Shown here piece after piece: positions 32,096 to 40,903 of a stretch of 64,000 bases of DNA. The position numbers and the translations under genes are program-made. The stretch covers positions 62,001-126,000 of the forward strand of contig NZ_JBFAHM010000015.1 of assembly GCF_040654195.1 (NCBI RefSeq), written 5' to 3'. The DNA comes from Hamadaea sp013361475. Lineage in GTDB: Bacteria; Actinomycetota; Actinomycetes; Mycobacteriales; Micromonosporaceae. How positions within the stretch are numbered: the first letter of the stretch is position 1; each line of letters opens with the position of its first letter. The notes under the pieces were generated by a model, which ran no database searches, was not told where the DNA came from, and worked only from the letters and a program-made list of their open reading frames with translations.

Positions 32096-33148
32096 ATGGG
32101 ACGCCGCTGGGGCATCGCGATCGGGGTGTTCTTCACCGTCATGCTGATCCCCGTCGGCGTCGACACCTGGCATTCGCCGCCAGGTCCGCGCCGGGTCGCC
32201 GCGCTGGTGCTGCTCATCGCGTACGCGCTGGTCTATCTGATCACGCCCACGGCCCTGTGGCGGCGCGGCGTGCTCGCCAAGCTCGCGGCCGTGGCGGGCC
32301 TGATGGCCCTGGTCACGGGTTATGTCACGATCCGCGGCCTGTCCTGGTTGCCCATCATCGGGTACGCCTTCGCCGTGGCCGCGGTGCTCCTGCCGATCGT
32401 CTGGGCGGCCGGGATCGCCGCGGTCGTGCTGTCCACCGCCGCGGTCGCGACCGTCGCCGTCCCGGATTCCTCGTGGGAGCCATGGACGGCGCTGCTCATC
32501 ATCGTGGTGGATCTGCTGCTCGTCGGGATGCTGATGGCCTCGAACAAGGCGTTGTTCGCGGCGCGCCACGAGCTGGCTACTCGCGCGGTCACCGACGAGC
32601 GCACCCGGGTCGCCCGCGATCTGCACGACGTCCTCGGGCATACGCTGACGACATTGACGGTCAAGTCGGCGCTGGCACAACGCCTGCTCGGCACGGGTCG
32701 ACCGGACCAGGCCGGGCAGGAACTCGCCGACATCGAACGCCTCTCGCGGCAGGCCCTGGTCGAGCTGCGGGCCACCGTCTCCGGCCACCGGCAGGTGTCG
32801 CTGGACGCCGAACTGGCCGGTGCCCGGATCGCCCTGGCCGCCGGGCAGATCGGCGTACGCGTGACCGGGGACCCGGCCGCCGTCCCCGCTCACCTGCGGG
32901 AGCCGCTGGCGTACGTCGTCCGCGAGGGAGTCACCAACGTCTTGCGGCACAGCAACGCCACCACCTGCCGGATCGACATCACCCCGGAGTCGGTCGAGAT
33001 CACCGACGACGGCAGCAGCGGAGCGGCCGAACCCGGGAACGGGCTGACCGGGCTGCGGCATCGGCTGGCCGCCGTCGGCGGTGAGCTGAGCACCGGACCG
33101 GCCGACGGCGGCGGCTTCCGGCTCCGCGTCCAGTTCGGAGCGGCATGA
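32096..33148 (+). CDS. sensor histidine kinase of the ABC operon
   Basis: 350 aa from the ATG at 32096 (AGGGGA upstream); a GTG at 32072 has no binding site. About five membrane helices fill residues 1-150 (GIAIGVFFTVMLIPVGVD, VAALVLLIAYALVYLI and others). Then come the HisKA_3 motif RVARDLHDVLGHTLTTLTV (His near 177) and an ATPase domain (VVREGVTNVLRHSNATTC, GNGLTGLRHRLAAVGGEL). With most of its sensor inside the membrane it belongs to the intramembrane-sensing kinases often paired with ABC exporters that detect envelope stress or antibiotics. Confidence 0.92.
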   Translation: MGRRWGIAIGVFFTVMLIPVGVDTWHSPPGPRRVAALVLLIAYALVYLITPTALWRRGVLAKLAAVAGLMALVTGYVTIRGLSWLPIIGYAFAVAAVLLPIVWAAGIAAVVLSTAAVATVAVPDSSWEPWTALLIIVVDLLLVGMLMASNKALFAARHELATRAVTDERTRVARDLHDVLGHTLTTLTVKSALAQRLLGTGRPDQAGQELADIERLSRQALVELRATVSGHRQVSLDAELAGARIALAAGQIGVRVTGDPAAVPAHLREPLAYVVREGVTNVLRHSNATTCRIDITPESVEITDDGSSGAAEPGNGLTGLRHRLAAVGGELSTGPADGGGFRLRVQFGAA

Positions 33149-33750
33149 TCAAGCTGCTGCTCGCCGACGACCAGGCGCTCGTCCGGGGTGCGCTGGCCAC
33201 CATGCTCAACCTCGAAGCCGACCTCCACGTGGTCGCCGAGGTCGGCGAGGCGGCCGAGATCGTGGCGGCGGCACGGCGTACGGCACCCGACGTCGCCTTG
33301 ATCGACGTGCAGATGCCCGGAGTGGACGGGCTGACCGCCGCGGCCGAACTGCACCGGCTGCTCCCGGCGATCCGCATCGTCATCTGCACGACCTTCGGCC
33401 GTCCCGGCTACCTCGCCCGAGCCATGGCGGCCGGCGCGTCGGCCTTCGTCGTCAAGGACGCGCCACCGGCGTACCTGGTCGACACGATCCGCCGAGTCCA
33501 CTCGGGACTGCGCGTGGTCGACCCCGGGCTGGCCGCCGAATCGCTCGCCGCCGGGGCCAGCACGCTCACGCCCCGCGAACGCGACGTCCTCAGCGCGGCG
33601 GCGACCGGGGCGACCGTCGGCGACATCGCCCGCCGGCTGCACCTGTCCACCGGCACGGTACGCAATCACCTGTCCGCCGCGATCGGCAAGACCGGGGCGC
33701 GCACCTCCGCCGAGGCGGCGCGGATCGCCGAGTCCAACGGCTGGCTCTGA
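33145..33750 (+). CDS. NarL/LuxR-type response regulator of the ABC operon
   Basis: 201 aa. The receiver has Asp8-Asp9, Asp54 (ALIDVQMPG) and Lys104. The LuxR-type HTH is LTPRERDVLSAAATGATVGD with TGTVRNHLSAAIGKTGARTS. Its ATG overlaps the kinase stop. It probably activates its own ABC operon from the 30.3-30.4 kb promoter. Confidence 0.93.
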   Translation: MIKLLLADDQALVRGALATMLNLEADLHVVAEVGEAAEIVAAARRTAPDVALIDVQMPGVDGLTAAAELHRLLPAIRIVICTTFGRPGYLARAMAAGASAFVVKDAPPAYLVDTIRRVHSGLRVVDPGLAAESLAAGASTLTPRERDVLSAAATGATVGDIARRLHLSTGTVRNHLSAAIGKTGARTSAEAARIAESNGWL

Positions 33751-33779
33751 CCACACCGGTGCTTCCCGGCGGTCAGAAG

Positions 33780-33807
33780 CCGGACGGCGGTGCGCACCGC
33801 CGTCCGG
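33780..33807. terminator. bidirectional terminator palindrome
   Basis: CCGGACGGCGGTG-CG-CACCGCCGTCCGG is a perfect 28-bp palindrome between the convergent response regulator and the small membrane protein gene. Confidence 0.8.
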
Positions 33808-33820
33808 GGAGTCAGATCGC

Positions 33821-34027
33821 CTAGTCGGCGACGTAATGGTTGAACGCCGCCGTGGCCAGCGACGCGATCACTCCGGTCAGCACGGGGTCGCCCGTTCGGT
33901 GCCACGCCCAGGCCGCCACGGTGGCGGAGGCGAGGCTGATGGTGAGCCGGCGGGTGCTGATGGTCGGGCGGAGACGAGTTGGCTCACCGACGATCTGGCC
34001 ATGCCGTATACGGTCCGTTACCGTCAC
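33821..34027 (-). CDS. 68-aa putative membrane protein
   Basis: Starts at GTG 34027 with AAAGGA 8 bases upstream. MTVTDRIRHG leads to a stretch LTISLASATVAAWAWHRTG and a second mildly hydrophobic segment LTGVIASLATAAFNHYV, possibly two short helices. No family is recognised. A longer frame to 34369 exists but lacks a supported start. Confidence 0.55.
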   Translation of the reverse strand: MTVTDRIRHGQIVGEPTRLRPTISTRRLTISLASATVAAWAWHRTGDPVLTGVIASLATAAFNHYVAD

Positions 34028-34414
34028 CGTACGGTTCCTTTCTGGTTGGTGAGACTGCAAAAGGAATCGAGGCGGCGTCCGAGGTGCAACTCGGGCGCCG
34101 TCGTCTTGCGTACGGGAAGATCCAGGTGGATGTCCCAACGCAGGATCGTGCAACGTCCGCCGGACCGTGGTCAATGGACGGATGTCGTGGCGAGATCGCC
34201 CGGTGCCGCATTCGCCGCCGCGCGGTGTCCGCCCGCGCGGATTCCTGCCGCCTTGCATAGGTACACGCAGGCTTCGTTTCCGCACGTCGACCCGGCACAC
34301 ATGATCCAATATCGGCTCGGACACATCGATAAAGGACATGTGATACAAACGTGACCCGGCGCCTGTCATTGGCCGATCGGTCCACCGGGGATGGCTGATC
34401 GGTGGAGCGGGAGC
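34028..34414. other. 387-bp interval without a convincing gene
   Basis: Between the small membrane protein start and a terminator hairpin. All open frames here are GC-rich shadows without binding sites. Positions 34294-34352 are noticeably AT-richer (GATAAAGGACATGTGATAC), which may mark a promoter. Nothing else is recognised. Confidence 0.6.
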
Positions 34415-34447
34415 CCTGGGGCGGCTGCCGCGAACAGCCGCCCCAGG
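34415..34447 (-). terminator. terminator after the I36-like gene
   Basis: CCTGGGGCGGCTG and CAGCCGCCCCAGG form a 13-bp perfect stem with a 7-nt loop, 12 bp past the minus-strand stop at 34460. Confidence 0.8.
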
Positions 34448-34459
34448 AAAGGGGGAAAG

Positions 34460-34963
34460 TCAGCAGGTACGCATCACGTAATCGGCGATGTTCGGATAAG
34501 CCACCTTGGCCAACCCGCGGAATCCCGTGCCGACCGCGAACAGGACCACGCTCGGATTGGCCCGATCGAGGTAGGCCACCGAGCCTGTCGTCAGGTTGTA
34601 GTAGGTGGATTCGACGCGGTTGCGCCAGCCCCAGTCGCCGAGATCCTGGAATCCGCAGTCGGAGAGCCGGCCGCGAGGATAGCCGTAGTTGATCTCGTCG
34701 TAGAAGCAGAACCAGCCGTTGGGGCAGTCCGCCGTGAGGCCGGCCGTGACGCTGGGCTGGAAGCTGACGACGAAGCGGCCGCCGTCGTAGGCGACCTCGG
34801 TCGCGTTGATCCGTACGCCGCCCGGTGCGGCGGCGAGCTGGGCGGCGATCTGTTGTTGCACGGTCGGCGAGGCCGTCGCCGCCGAGGGCACGGCCAAGGC
34901 CGGTGGGAAGCTCAGGAGCAGAGTCATCGCCAGGCGGCTCCCGAAGCGCAATGGGATATGCAT
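34460..34963 (-). CDS. secreted peptidase-inhibitor I36-like protein
   Basis: 167 aa from the ATG at 34963 (GGAGG upstream). The signal peptide ends near residue 32 (TLLLSFPPALAVPSAATA). The mature part contains CPNGWFCFYDEINYGYPRGRLSDCGFQDLGDWGWRNRVES in consecutive pieces. This is the beta/gamma-crystallin-like I36 signature in which Cys pairs and aromatic residues dominate. Streptomyces metalloproteinase inhibitor SMPI is the founding member. A role in blocking exogenous metalloproteases is plausible. Many relatives carry this domain with no tested inhibition. Confidence 0.75.
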   Translation of the reverse strand: MHIPLRFGSRLAMTLLLSFPPALAVPSAATASPTVQQQIAAQLAAAPGGVRINATEVAYDGGRFVVSFQPSVTAGLTADCPNGWFCFYDEINYGYPRGRLSDCGFQDLGDWGWRNRVESTYYNLTTGSVAYLDRANPSVVLFAVGTGFRGLAKVAYPNIADYVMRTC

Positions 34964-35322
34964 CGTGTGCCTCCACACAAGACGCGACGAAACAGGTGAG
35001 ATCCGTGCGCGCGCGGTACGCGAGGACTGGCCAGGGCCTCGCCACTGATCACCGGGTGACGGCTGAATCACCCACGGCAACCATCTGGCGATGGTAGAGC
35101 GCGGGATGCCGCGGGTCTGACACGTCGGCCAGAAAACGACAGGAATGAATACGTGAGGCCGACAGTCACGCAGAGTCGGATGCCGTGCACACAACGAGTA
35201 GCGAAAGTGTCGACCATGCGTCAGTGCCGGACACTGTCGGCGCGCAGTGTCAGACAACGGCGTTTTCGGCTGTGTCCTAGGTGGAGGCACTCCCGCCGAC
35301 ACCGCGACTCAACGGAGCGTCC
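34964..35322. promoter_or_regulatory. 359-bp divergent promoter region
   Basis: Separates the I36-like gene (minus) from the sigma-factor gene (plus). No gene is supported. A dyad GACACTG-TCGGCGCG-CAGTGTC lies at 35230-35251, about 70 bp before the sigma GTG, and may be an operator or a sigma-autoregulated promoter element. The rest shows no recognisable motif. Confidence 0.45.
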
Positions 35323-35859
35323 GTGACCAGCCCCTCCGCCGACGAGGACGAGACATGGCAATCCCTGCACCGGCAACTCTCCCGGATCGCAGTCCGCCGG
35401 CTGCCGACCGGCCTGCGCGGCCGAGCCGACGACCTCGTCCAGGAGCTGTTCGTCTGGGCGTTCGCCGAACATCCCGGAAAGACTCCGGCCGAGCTGGCCG
35501 CCCTGCTGACGGCGCATCTCAGGTACCGCGTGATTGACGAGGTGAACAGAGTGAAGGCGGAGCCACGTCTGCTGGAGCCCGGGGAGGCGCTGCCGGATCG
35601 GAGCGACGACGAGCTGCGCTATGACGAGCAGCTGAACGAAGCTCAGCGCGAGTGGCTGGCACTGCACTTCCACACGTTGCCGCACCGCGAACGCAGTGTC
35701 CTGGAGCTGACCGTGCAGCAGAAGCTGACCGGCCCGGAGGTGGCGAGCCTGCTGGGGCTCAGCCGCGAGAACGTCTATCAGATCAAATCCCGGACCATCA
35801 AGCGGCTGGAACGTCTGGACCCGCCCGCCCTGGACGCAGGAGACCGAGATGAACCCTGA
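35323..35859 (+). CDS. sigma-70 family (ECF-like) RNA polymerase sigma factor
   Basis: 178 aa from GTG 35323 (GGAG 7 bases upstream); an in-frame GTG at 35281 is weaker. Region 2 is about 15-75 (TWQSLHRQLSRIAVRRLPTG, ADDLVQELFVWAFAEHPGK). Region 4 is about 110-165 (LPHRERSVLELTVQQKLTGP, EVASLLGLSRENVYQIKSRT). It overlaps the next gene by 11 bp, suggesting coexpression with a membrane partner that may act as anti-sigma. The regulon is unknown. Confidence 0.82.
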   Translation: MTSPSADEDETWQSLHRQLSRIAVRRLPTGLRGRADDLVQELFVWAFAEHPGKTPAELAALLTAHLRYRVIDEVNRVKAEPRLLEPGEALPDRSDDELRYDEQLNEAQREWLALHFHTLPHRERSVLELTVQQKLTGPEVASLLGLSRENVYQIKSRTIKRLERLDPPALDAGDRDEP

Positions 35860-36910
35860 TGAGCGGGTGACCCGGCTCCTCGAACTGCACGACCCCGCGC
35901 GCGACTACCAGCCGCCGCCGATCGACCTCGCCGCACTGCGGGCGCGTGCGGCGGCCGGCGACTACCGGCGTCCCACCCTGCGCCGCCGGGTACGCGTACG
36001 GCTCTTCCTGATGTGGAATCGGCGGCCGTCCGGCGGGCCCGTCCGCCGGACGGCTGTGGTCGTCGCGATCATCGGTACGCTGCTCGCCGTCTTCTCCCCG
36101 GGCGCGACGGCCAAGCCGACCACGCCCGCCCTCAACAAGGCGTTCCTCAGCCGGATCGACGACCCCGGTTCGGCGGTGTTGCTGCGGTTGATCGCGAGTC
36201 TGTCGCCCATCGGTGTCGCACCGGTGCGACCCGTGACGTATCTGCGGCAGCAAGAATGGGCGATAGACACCACTGCCACGACGTACGCCGAAGCGGCCCA
36301 GGTCATCGCCCATGACGTGCAGACCTGGCGTACGCCGGACCAGGCCGGCCGCCTCTGCCGGGTCGTCCTGCCCAGCCAGCCGGCGGGGACCGAACGGGCC
36401 GAGCGCACCGCGGCGGTGGACGCCCCGGCGCCGTGTGGCGACCGGGAGACGCCCAACACCCTCAACGTCCCTTTCAGCTATCCCGACGGAGAACCCGTCA
36501 TCTCGCCGGCGGTAGACACCGATCAGCTCACCGCACAATTCGCGTCCGATCAGCCCATCCGCCAAGGCGACCAGTTCCTGCTGCGGGCGGTCGTGCACGC
36601 CTTCCAGTACTACGCGCTCATGCCCGTACAGCGAGCGGCGGCGTTGAGCGTGCTCGCCACGGTCGCGACCCTTCGTTACCGCGGGCCGACCGTCGACCGG
36701 GCCGGACGTCCCGGGCAGGCGTTCACCGTCACCAGCGGACCGGGCGAGGGGCAGACCACCGACCTGATCGTCGTCGACCCGGTCACGGGACGGATCCTGG
36801 ATCACGAGGAGATCGCCCTGACCGCCGGGTCGCGGAGCCTGACGAGGGTTCCAGCGGTCGTCAGCTACACGTTGCTGCTGGCGGCGACCACAGTGGAGGC
36901 GGTTCCCTGA
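35849..36910 (+). CDS. membrane-anchored hypothetical protein coupled to the sigma factor
   Basis: 353 aa. The cytoplasmic N-terminus of about 65 residues ends in a basic patch (RRPTLRRRVRVRLFLMWNRR). One helix (TAVVVAIIGTLLAVF) follows, then about 270 extracytoplasmic residues including AEAAQVIAHDVQTWRTPDQ, a Cys pair (RLCRVV, APCGDR) and DQFLLRAVVHAFQYYALMPV. The plan resembles the actinobacterial CU044_5270-type proteins that sit next to sigma factor genes. An anti-sigma role is inferred from gene overlap and topology. No zinc-finger anti-sigma motif is present. Confidence 0.65.
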   Translation: MNPDERVTRLLELHDPARDYQPPPIDLAALRARAAAGDYRRPTLRRRVRVRLFLMWNRRPSGGPVRRTAVVVAIIGTLLAVFSPGATAKPTTPALNKAFLSRIDDPGSAVLLRLIASLSPIGVAPVRPVTYLRQQEWAIDTTATTYAEAAQVIAHDVQTWRTPDQAGRLCRVVLPSQPAGTERAERTAAVDAPAPCGDRETPNTLNVPFSYPDGEPVISPAVDTDQLTAQFASDQPIRQGDQFLLRAVVHAFQYYALMPVQRAAALSVLATVATLRYRGPTVDRAGRPGQAFTVTSGPGEGQTTDLIVVDPVTGRILDHEEIALTAGSRSLTRVPAVVSYTLLLAATTVEAVP

Positions 36911-36924
36911 CCCGGCTCCGGCTT

Positions 36925-38136
36925 TCAGAACCGGCCGTCGAGGATCAGCTTCGCCGCCACCGTCGTCCCGTCGGCCCGGATCGTGCCGCCGACCGCCTTG
37001 GCCCGCTCCTGGGTCTGCGGCGCGAGCGCGATCGCGAGCGCGGCCGACAGGGACTCGAAGGTGGGTGTCGGACCGTCGTGTGCCACGCCGATGCCCAGCT
37101 CCGCGACGCGACCGGCCCACAGCGGCTGGTCGGCGAACTGCGGCACCACCACCTGCGGTACGCCCGCCCGGGTGGCGGCCGTCGTCGTCCCGGCCCCGCC
37201 ATGGTGGACGATCGCCGCGACCTGCGGAAACAGCGCCTGGTGATTGATGTCGCCGACGGCGAGGCAGTCGTCCTGATCGTCGATCGCGGCCAGATCGGCC
37301 CAGCCCTTGGCGAGCAGCACGCGACGGCCCTGTGAGCGTACGGCGTCGACGACGATCCGGGCGAGACCGGGCGTTGAGTGCATCGCCATGCTGCCGAAGC
37401 CCACATACACCGGTGGCGCGCCGGCCTCCAGGAACGCCGTCACCTCGGCCGGCAGCGGGCGCTCGTCCGGCAGGAACCACGCCCCCGTCTGCACGAGATC
37501 CACGTCGGTCAGCTCCGCCCACGGGCACAGGATCGGATCGGCCGCCAGCAACGCCCGCTCGCCGAAGACGTAGTCGCGGATGTTCGCCACCGGCGGCAGG
37601 CCGATCGCCGCCCGGTGGCTGTTCTCCGCCTCGCCGTACAAGGCGTACACGAGGTCGGCGTCGCGCTGCCAGAGCGCCTCGAGGTCGTTCTCGTCGACCT
37701 CCGGCGCATTTCCCGGGCGCCGGCCGGGCTTGAAGTGCTGCGACGGCAACCCGTACACATGGAAGGCGGCGAGCAGGTAGCGCAGGCCGAGCTGGTCGGC
37801 CACCGAACGCGCGCCCGAAGGCATCAGCCCCGTCGCCACCATCGCGTCGCAGCCTTGGGCGACCCGGCCGAGCGTCTCGAACCGGGCGGCCACCAGCTTC
37901 GCGGCGAGGACGAACGCGTCGTCGGGCGTCGGCGGCCGCTCACGCGCGACGACCGACTTCACCGTGGGGCCGAGCGGGATGAGGTCCAGGCCCACCCGGG
38001 CCAGCAACTCCACGAACTCCTCGTCCGGAGCGGCGCAGAAGCGCACCTCCGCGCCCAGGTCCTTGAGCCGGACCGCCAGCCCGGCCAGCGGCTCGATGTC
38101 TCCACGCGATCCCCAGGTCGTCAATACCACGCGCAT
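36925..38136 (-). CDS. MGT/GT1-family UDP-sugar-dependent glycosyltransferase
   Basis: 403 aa from the ATG at 38136 (GGGGA upstream). The N-terminal RVVLTTWGSRGDIEPLAGLA is the acceptor-domain loop of the GT28/GT1 macrolide-type enzymes. The C-terminal VHHGGAGTTTAATRAGVPQ with VVPQFADQPLWAGRV is the nucleotide-sugar binding signature. It transfers a sugar to a lipid, sterol-like or polyketide acceptor in the cytoplasm. No biosynthetic cluster is nearby, so drug inactivation or lipid decoration is possible. The frame continues upstream to 38322 and beyond without a usable start. Confidence 0.87.
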   Translation of the reverse strand: MRVVLTTWGSRGDIEPLAGLAVRLKDLGAEVRFCAAPDEEFVELLARVGLDLIPLGPTVKSVVARERPPTPDDAFVLAAKLVAARFETLGRVAQGCDAMVATGLMPSGARSVADQLGLRYLLAAFHVYGLPSQHFKPGRRPGNAPEVDENDLEALWQRDADLVYALYGEAENSHRAAIGLPPVANIRDYVFGERALLAADPILCPWAELTDVDLVQTGAWFLPDERPLPAEVTAFLEAGAPPVYVGFGSMAMHSTPGLARIVVDAVRSQGRRVLLAKGWADLAAIDDQDDCLAVGDINHQALFPQVAAIVHHGGAGTTTAATRAGVPQVVVPQFADQPLWAGRVAELGIGVAHDGPTPTFESLSAALAIALAPQTQERAKAVGGTIRADGTTVAAKLILDGRF

Positions 38137-38524
38137 GTAGCGAATCCCCCAATTCGGCAGGTAATGGCCTCGGTCGATCATTGTGCGCGATGACCCGGGT
38201 CTTGCCGCAAGCCCCCACCTGCGGTATACGTTAAAAGTGGCAGGGAGATGTTTCTCCTTGCCATCACTGGTTTCAGCCATTTCGGCCCGCGGGGCCACCC
38301 CGACCACACCTTCGCGAGTCACGTACTCGGTGCGTACCCGCTGATCAAGCTGGAGATCGGCGATGGCCGAGCGGGCCGACGTCTCGTCGGTGACGCGGAC
38401 GAGGGCCGCCTTGAGCTTGTCCTCAGTCGGCAGCAGAGGCGCGGCCTGCGCGGGATTGGTGATGGGCGTGTTCGCCGGGCAGGCGACTGCCAGCCGTCGC
38501 GTCCCCTGGCATGAGCGTTCCTAC
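38137..38524 (-). other. 388-bp interval with a possible gene remnant in frame with the glycosyltransferase
   Basis: On the minus strand an open stretch from a TAG near 38517 down to 38136 reads PTEDKLKAALVRVTDETSAR and IADLQLDQRVRTEYVTREG. It has a protein-like composition but no ATG or GTG before 38322, so it may be the decayed 3' part of an older gene. This is weak evidence; similarity searching is needed to settle it. Confidence 0.25.
38239..38262 (-). terminator. hairpin with T-run (minus strand)
   Basis: GGCA-GGAGA...TCTCC-TGCC pairs with one mismatch. On the minus strand it is followed by CACTTTTAAC, a rare T-run in this genome. It could end a transcript coming from the serine hydrolase gene. 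Confidence 0.4.
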
Positions 38525-39418
38525 TCAGCTTCCGGCGAGTAGCCGGTGGACCAGGTCGTGGAGGATCGGCAGCGGATCGGTGGACTCCTCGTTGGCGAGG
38601 ATCGCGATGCTCGCACGCTGCTCGGGAAACCACACCGACAGCGTCTGGAAGCCGGGATTGTCGCCGGGATGCAGGTACGCCGCCTTGCCGTAGACCGTGC
38701 CCGTGTAGAGCCCGTACCCGTAGGACTCGGTGGTGATCCCGTCCTCGTCGGTGATCATCGGAACGTGCCCGGCCGCCAGCTCGTGCACGCCCGGCAGGGC
38801 GGAGGTGTGGAGCCGGGTGACGAAGTCGGCCAGGCCGGCGGCGGTCGCCCAGACGTCCCTGGTCCCGGGCAGACTCGTGAGATCGTTCGTCGGGACCGGT
38901 CGCCCGTCCCGATGACCTTGCGCGATGGTCCGGCCCACGGGCGGATCGCCGGCCGTGATCGCCGTCGCTCCCAGGGGGGCGAAGACGTGAGCGTTGAGGT
39001 ACTGCGCATAGGGCTGCCCGGTGGCCACTTCGAGGACCCGACCGGCGATCGCGTACCCGGGACTGCTGTAGTGCCACGCGGTGCCGGGCTCGGCGATCAA
39101 CGGCGCCTGTTCCATCAGCCGCAGCCGTTCCTCGACCGGCATCGCGACGTCGATGTCGAATCCGGGTACGCCCGGCTGCCAGTGCGCGACCCCGGCGGTG
39201 TGCGAGAGCAGGTGATGCAGGGTCACCCGGCTGTCCACAGTGGGTAGCCAGCCGGCGACCGGCGCGTGAAGGTCGAGTCCGGCCTCGAGGATCGCGGCGG
39301 CGCAGATGTGCTTGCCGACCGAGGCCAGCCGGTACCAGGTCGTGCCGGTCCCCGGTGTCTCGAAGAGCACGTCGCCGTCGACGGTCACCGCGGCGGCGCC
39401 TTGAAAATCCAGTCCCAT
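38525..39418 (-). CDS. beta-lactamase-fold serine hydrolase (class C-like)
   Basis: 297 aa. The SxxK nucleophile motif is Ser33-Val-Gly-Lys36 (LASVGKHI), and the second motif is Tyr117-Ser-Ser (HYSSPGYAIAG), varying from the usual YxN. The C-terminal KTG-equivalent is not clear (HPGDNPGFQTLSV). No signal peptide is seen, so it is probably a cytoplasmic esterase or peptidase relative rather than a resistance beta-lactamase. The ATG at 39418 has no strong ribosome binding site. It is 25 bp after the methyltransferase gene and probably cotranscribed. Confidence 0.8.
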   Translation of the reverse strand: MGLDFQGAAAVTVDGDVLFETPGTGTTWYRLASVGKHICAAAILEAGLDLHAPVAGWLPTVDSRVTLHHLLSHTAGVAHWQPGVPGFDIDVAMPVEERLRLMEQAPLIAEPGTAWHYSSPGYAIAGRVLEVATGQPYAQYLNAHVFAPLGATAITAGDPPVGRTIAQGHRDGRPVPTNDLTSLPGTRDVWATAAGLADFVTRLHTSALPGVHELAAGHVPMITDEDGITTESYGYGLYTGTVYGKAAYLHPGDNPGFQTLSVWFPEQRASIAILANEESTDPLPILHDLVHRLLAGS

Positions 39419-39443
39419 CACCAGCACGGTACGGACTGACGCC

Positions 39444-40085
39444 TTACGGGGTGGGGCGGGCCTCACCGAGGACCCAGTCGCCGCCGTCCCGGCGGATCGT
39501 GCACTCCCAGCCCAGCTCGCGCAGCCGGGCGGTCAGCTCGGCGGGTTCGAGGAAGTGCTTGACCACCCGGAACGTGCTCCCGTCGGTGAGTCGCCGCTCG
39601 ACCACGCCATCGTGCACATAGGACTCCTTGCCCTGTTCGTCGACGTGTTCGTCGAGGAACAGGACCCGTCCGCCGTCGGCCAGCATGGGGCGCAGCGAGT
39701 CCCAGAACGGCCCGAACCGGTCCGGCGGGACATGCGACAGCCAGGCCGAGAAGAAGATGAGGTCGAACCGGCTCTCCGGCGTCCAGGTGAAGATGTCGGC
39801 CACGAGGAAGGTCACGTTCGCCGCCGTGACCCGCTTACGGGCGATGGCGAGGGCTTCGGGTGCCGAGTCCACCGCCGTCAGCGAATCGGCGTACGCGGCC
39901 AGCGCCTCCGTCCACAAACCAGTGCCGCAGGCGAGTTCCAGCACCCGCCCGGCCGGACGCATCTCCGCGACCAGCCGCGCGATCCGTGGCCGTGCCACCG
40001 CGAGATCCCCGTACGCCGTCGCGTCGTACTCGGTCGCCCGGCGCCGGTAGTAGTCGACCTGCTCCGCCAGAACGTCGTCGGTCAT
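39444..40085 (-). CDS. class I SAM-dependent methyltransferase
   Basis: 213 aa. Motif I is VLELACGTGLWTEALA, motif II AVDSAPEALAIARKR, motif III VADIFTWTPESRFDLIFFSAWLSHVP. The N-terminal YYRRRATEYDATAYGDLAVAR is typical of small-molecule methyltransferases. The acceptor is unknown. The first gene of a two-gene unit with the serine hydrolase, divergent from the DJ-1 family gene. Confidence 0.85.
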   Translation of the reverse strand: MTDDVLAEQVDYYRRRATEYDATAYGDLAVARPRIARLVAEMRPAGRVLELACGTGLWTEALAAYADSLTAVDSAPEALAIARKRVTAANVTFLVADIFTWTPESRFDLIFFSAWLSHVPPDRFGPFWDSLRPMLADGGRVLFLDEHVDEQGKESYVHDGVVERRLTDGSTFRVVKHFLEPAELTARLRELGWECTIRRDGGDWVLGEARPTP

Positions 40086-40175
40086 CCCGCCATCGTAGAT
40101 CGCCGGCTCGCCGCAGGCCGCTGTCGCCGGATTGGCTCTCGACCCGGCCCGCCCGCCACGACCAGAGTGCAGGTC

Positions 40176-40781
40176 ATGCAGGTAGCCGTGGTCACCTTCG
40201 ACGGGTTCAACGAACTCGACAGTTTCATCGCCTCCGCGCTGATCAACCGCTGCCGCAAACGCGGTCTGGAAGCCTTCATCACCACGCCGACCCCGGTCGT
40301 CACGTCGATGAACGGAGTCGAGGTCGCCGGCCAGCGGCCGATGGAGTTCGTGACCGAGGCCGAAGTCGTCCTGATCGGCAGTGGCATCAAGACCCGCGAC
40401 GTCGTCGCCGACGACCAGCTGATCTCCCGGCTCCCGCTCGACCCGGCCCGCCAGCTGATCGGCTCCCAATGCTCGGGCGCGCTGGTGCTGGCCCGCCTCG
40501 GGCTGCTGGGCGACATGCCGGCCTGCACCGACATGATCAGCCGCCCGTACGTCGAGGCGTGCGGCGTGACCGTGCTCGACACGCCGTTCCACGCCGAAGG
40601 CAACATCGCCACCGCGGGCGGCTGCCTCGCGTCGCAGTACCTCGCCGCGTGGGTGCTCGACCGGACGCTCGGCGAAGACGCCGTCCGGGACGTCATCGGA
40701 TACGTGGCCCCCGTCGGCGAGAACGACGAGACGGTCGAGCGCGCCCTCCACGCCGTCCGCCAACCGGTTCAAGCACTGTAA
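40176..40781 (+). CDS. DJ-1/PfpI superfamily protein
   Basis: 201 aa. The nucleophile-elbow cysteine is Cys99 (IGSQCSGALVLARLGLL) and the conserved acidic partner is Glu13 (TFDGFNELD). GGCLASQYLAAWVLDRTLG near the end matches the family's late helix. Members include glyoxalase-type deglycases, chaperones, isonitrile hydratases and transcription-linked forms. The active-site cysteine suggests an enzyme. A GTG three codons upstream is an alternative start. Confidence 0.85.
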   Translation: MQVAVVTFDGFNELDSFIASALINRCRKRGLEAFITTPTPVVTSMNGVEVAGQRPMEFVTEAEVVLIGSGIKTRDVVADDQLISRLPLDPARQLIGSQCSGALVLARLGLLGDMPACTDMISRPYVEACGVTVLDTPFHAEGNIATAGGCLASQYLAAWVLDRTLGEDAVRDVIGYVAPVGENDETVERALHAVRQPVQAL

Positions 40782-40851
40782 AGGCCGTCCGCTGAGACTG
40801 CCTGATCGTCGAGGCGCTCGGATCGAAGCTCCACGCAGCTGCTGAACTAGA

Positions 40852-40878
40852 GAGCGCAGGGAGCGCGGGGAGCGCGGG
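40852..40878 (+). repeat. 9-bp direct repeat, three units
   Basis: GAGCGCAGG-GAGCGCGGG-GAGCGCGGG lies 26 bp before the RidA start, in the promoter or leader. It may be regulatory or simple-sequence. Confidence 0.6.
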
Positions 40879-40903
40879 AAACCGCGGAAGGTAGCGTGCG
40901 GGC

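Noticed and set aside
38248..38514. 88-codon plus-strand frame
   Set aside because: No binding site and no protein-like pattern. The minus strand is more protein-like here, and even that is weak.
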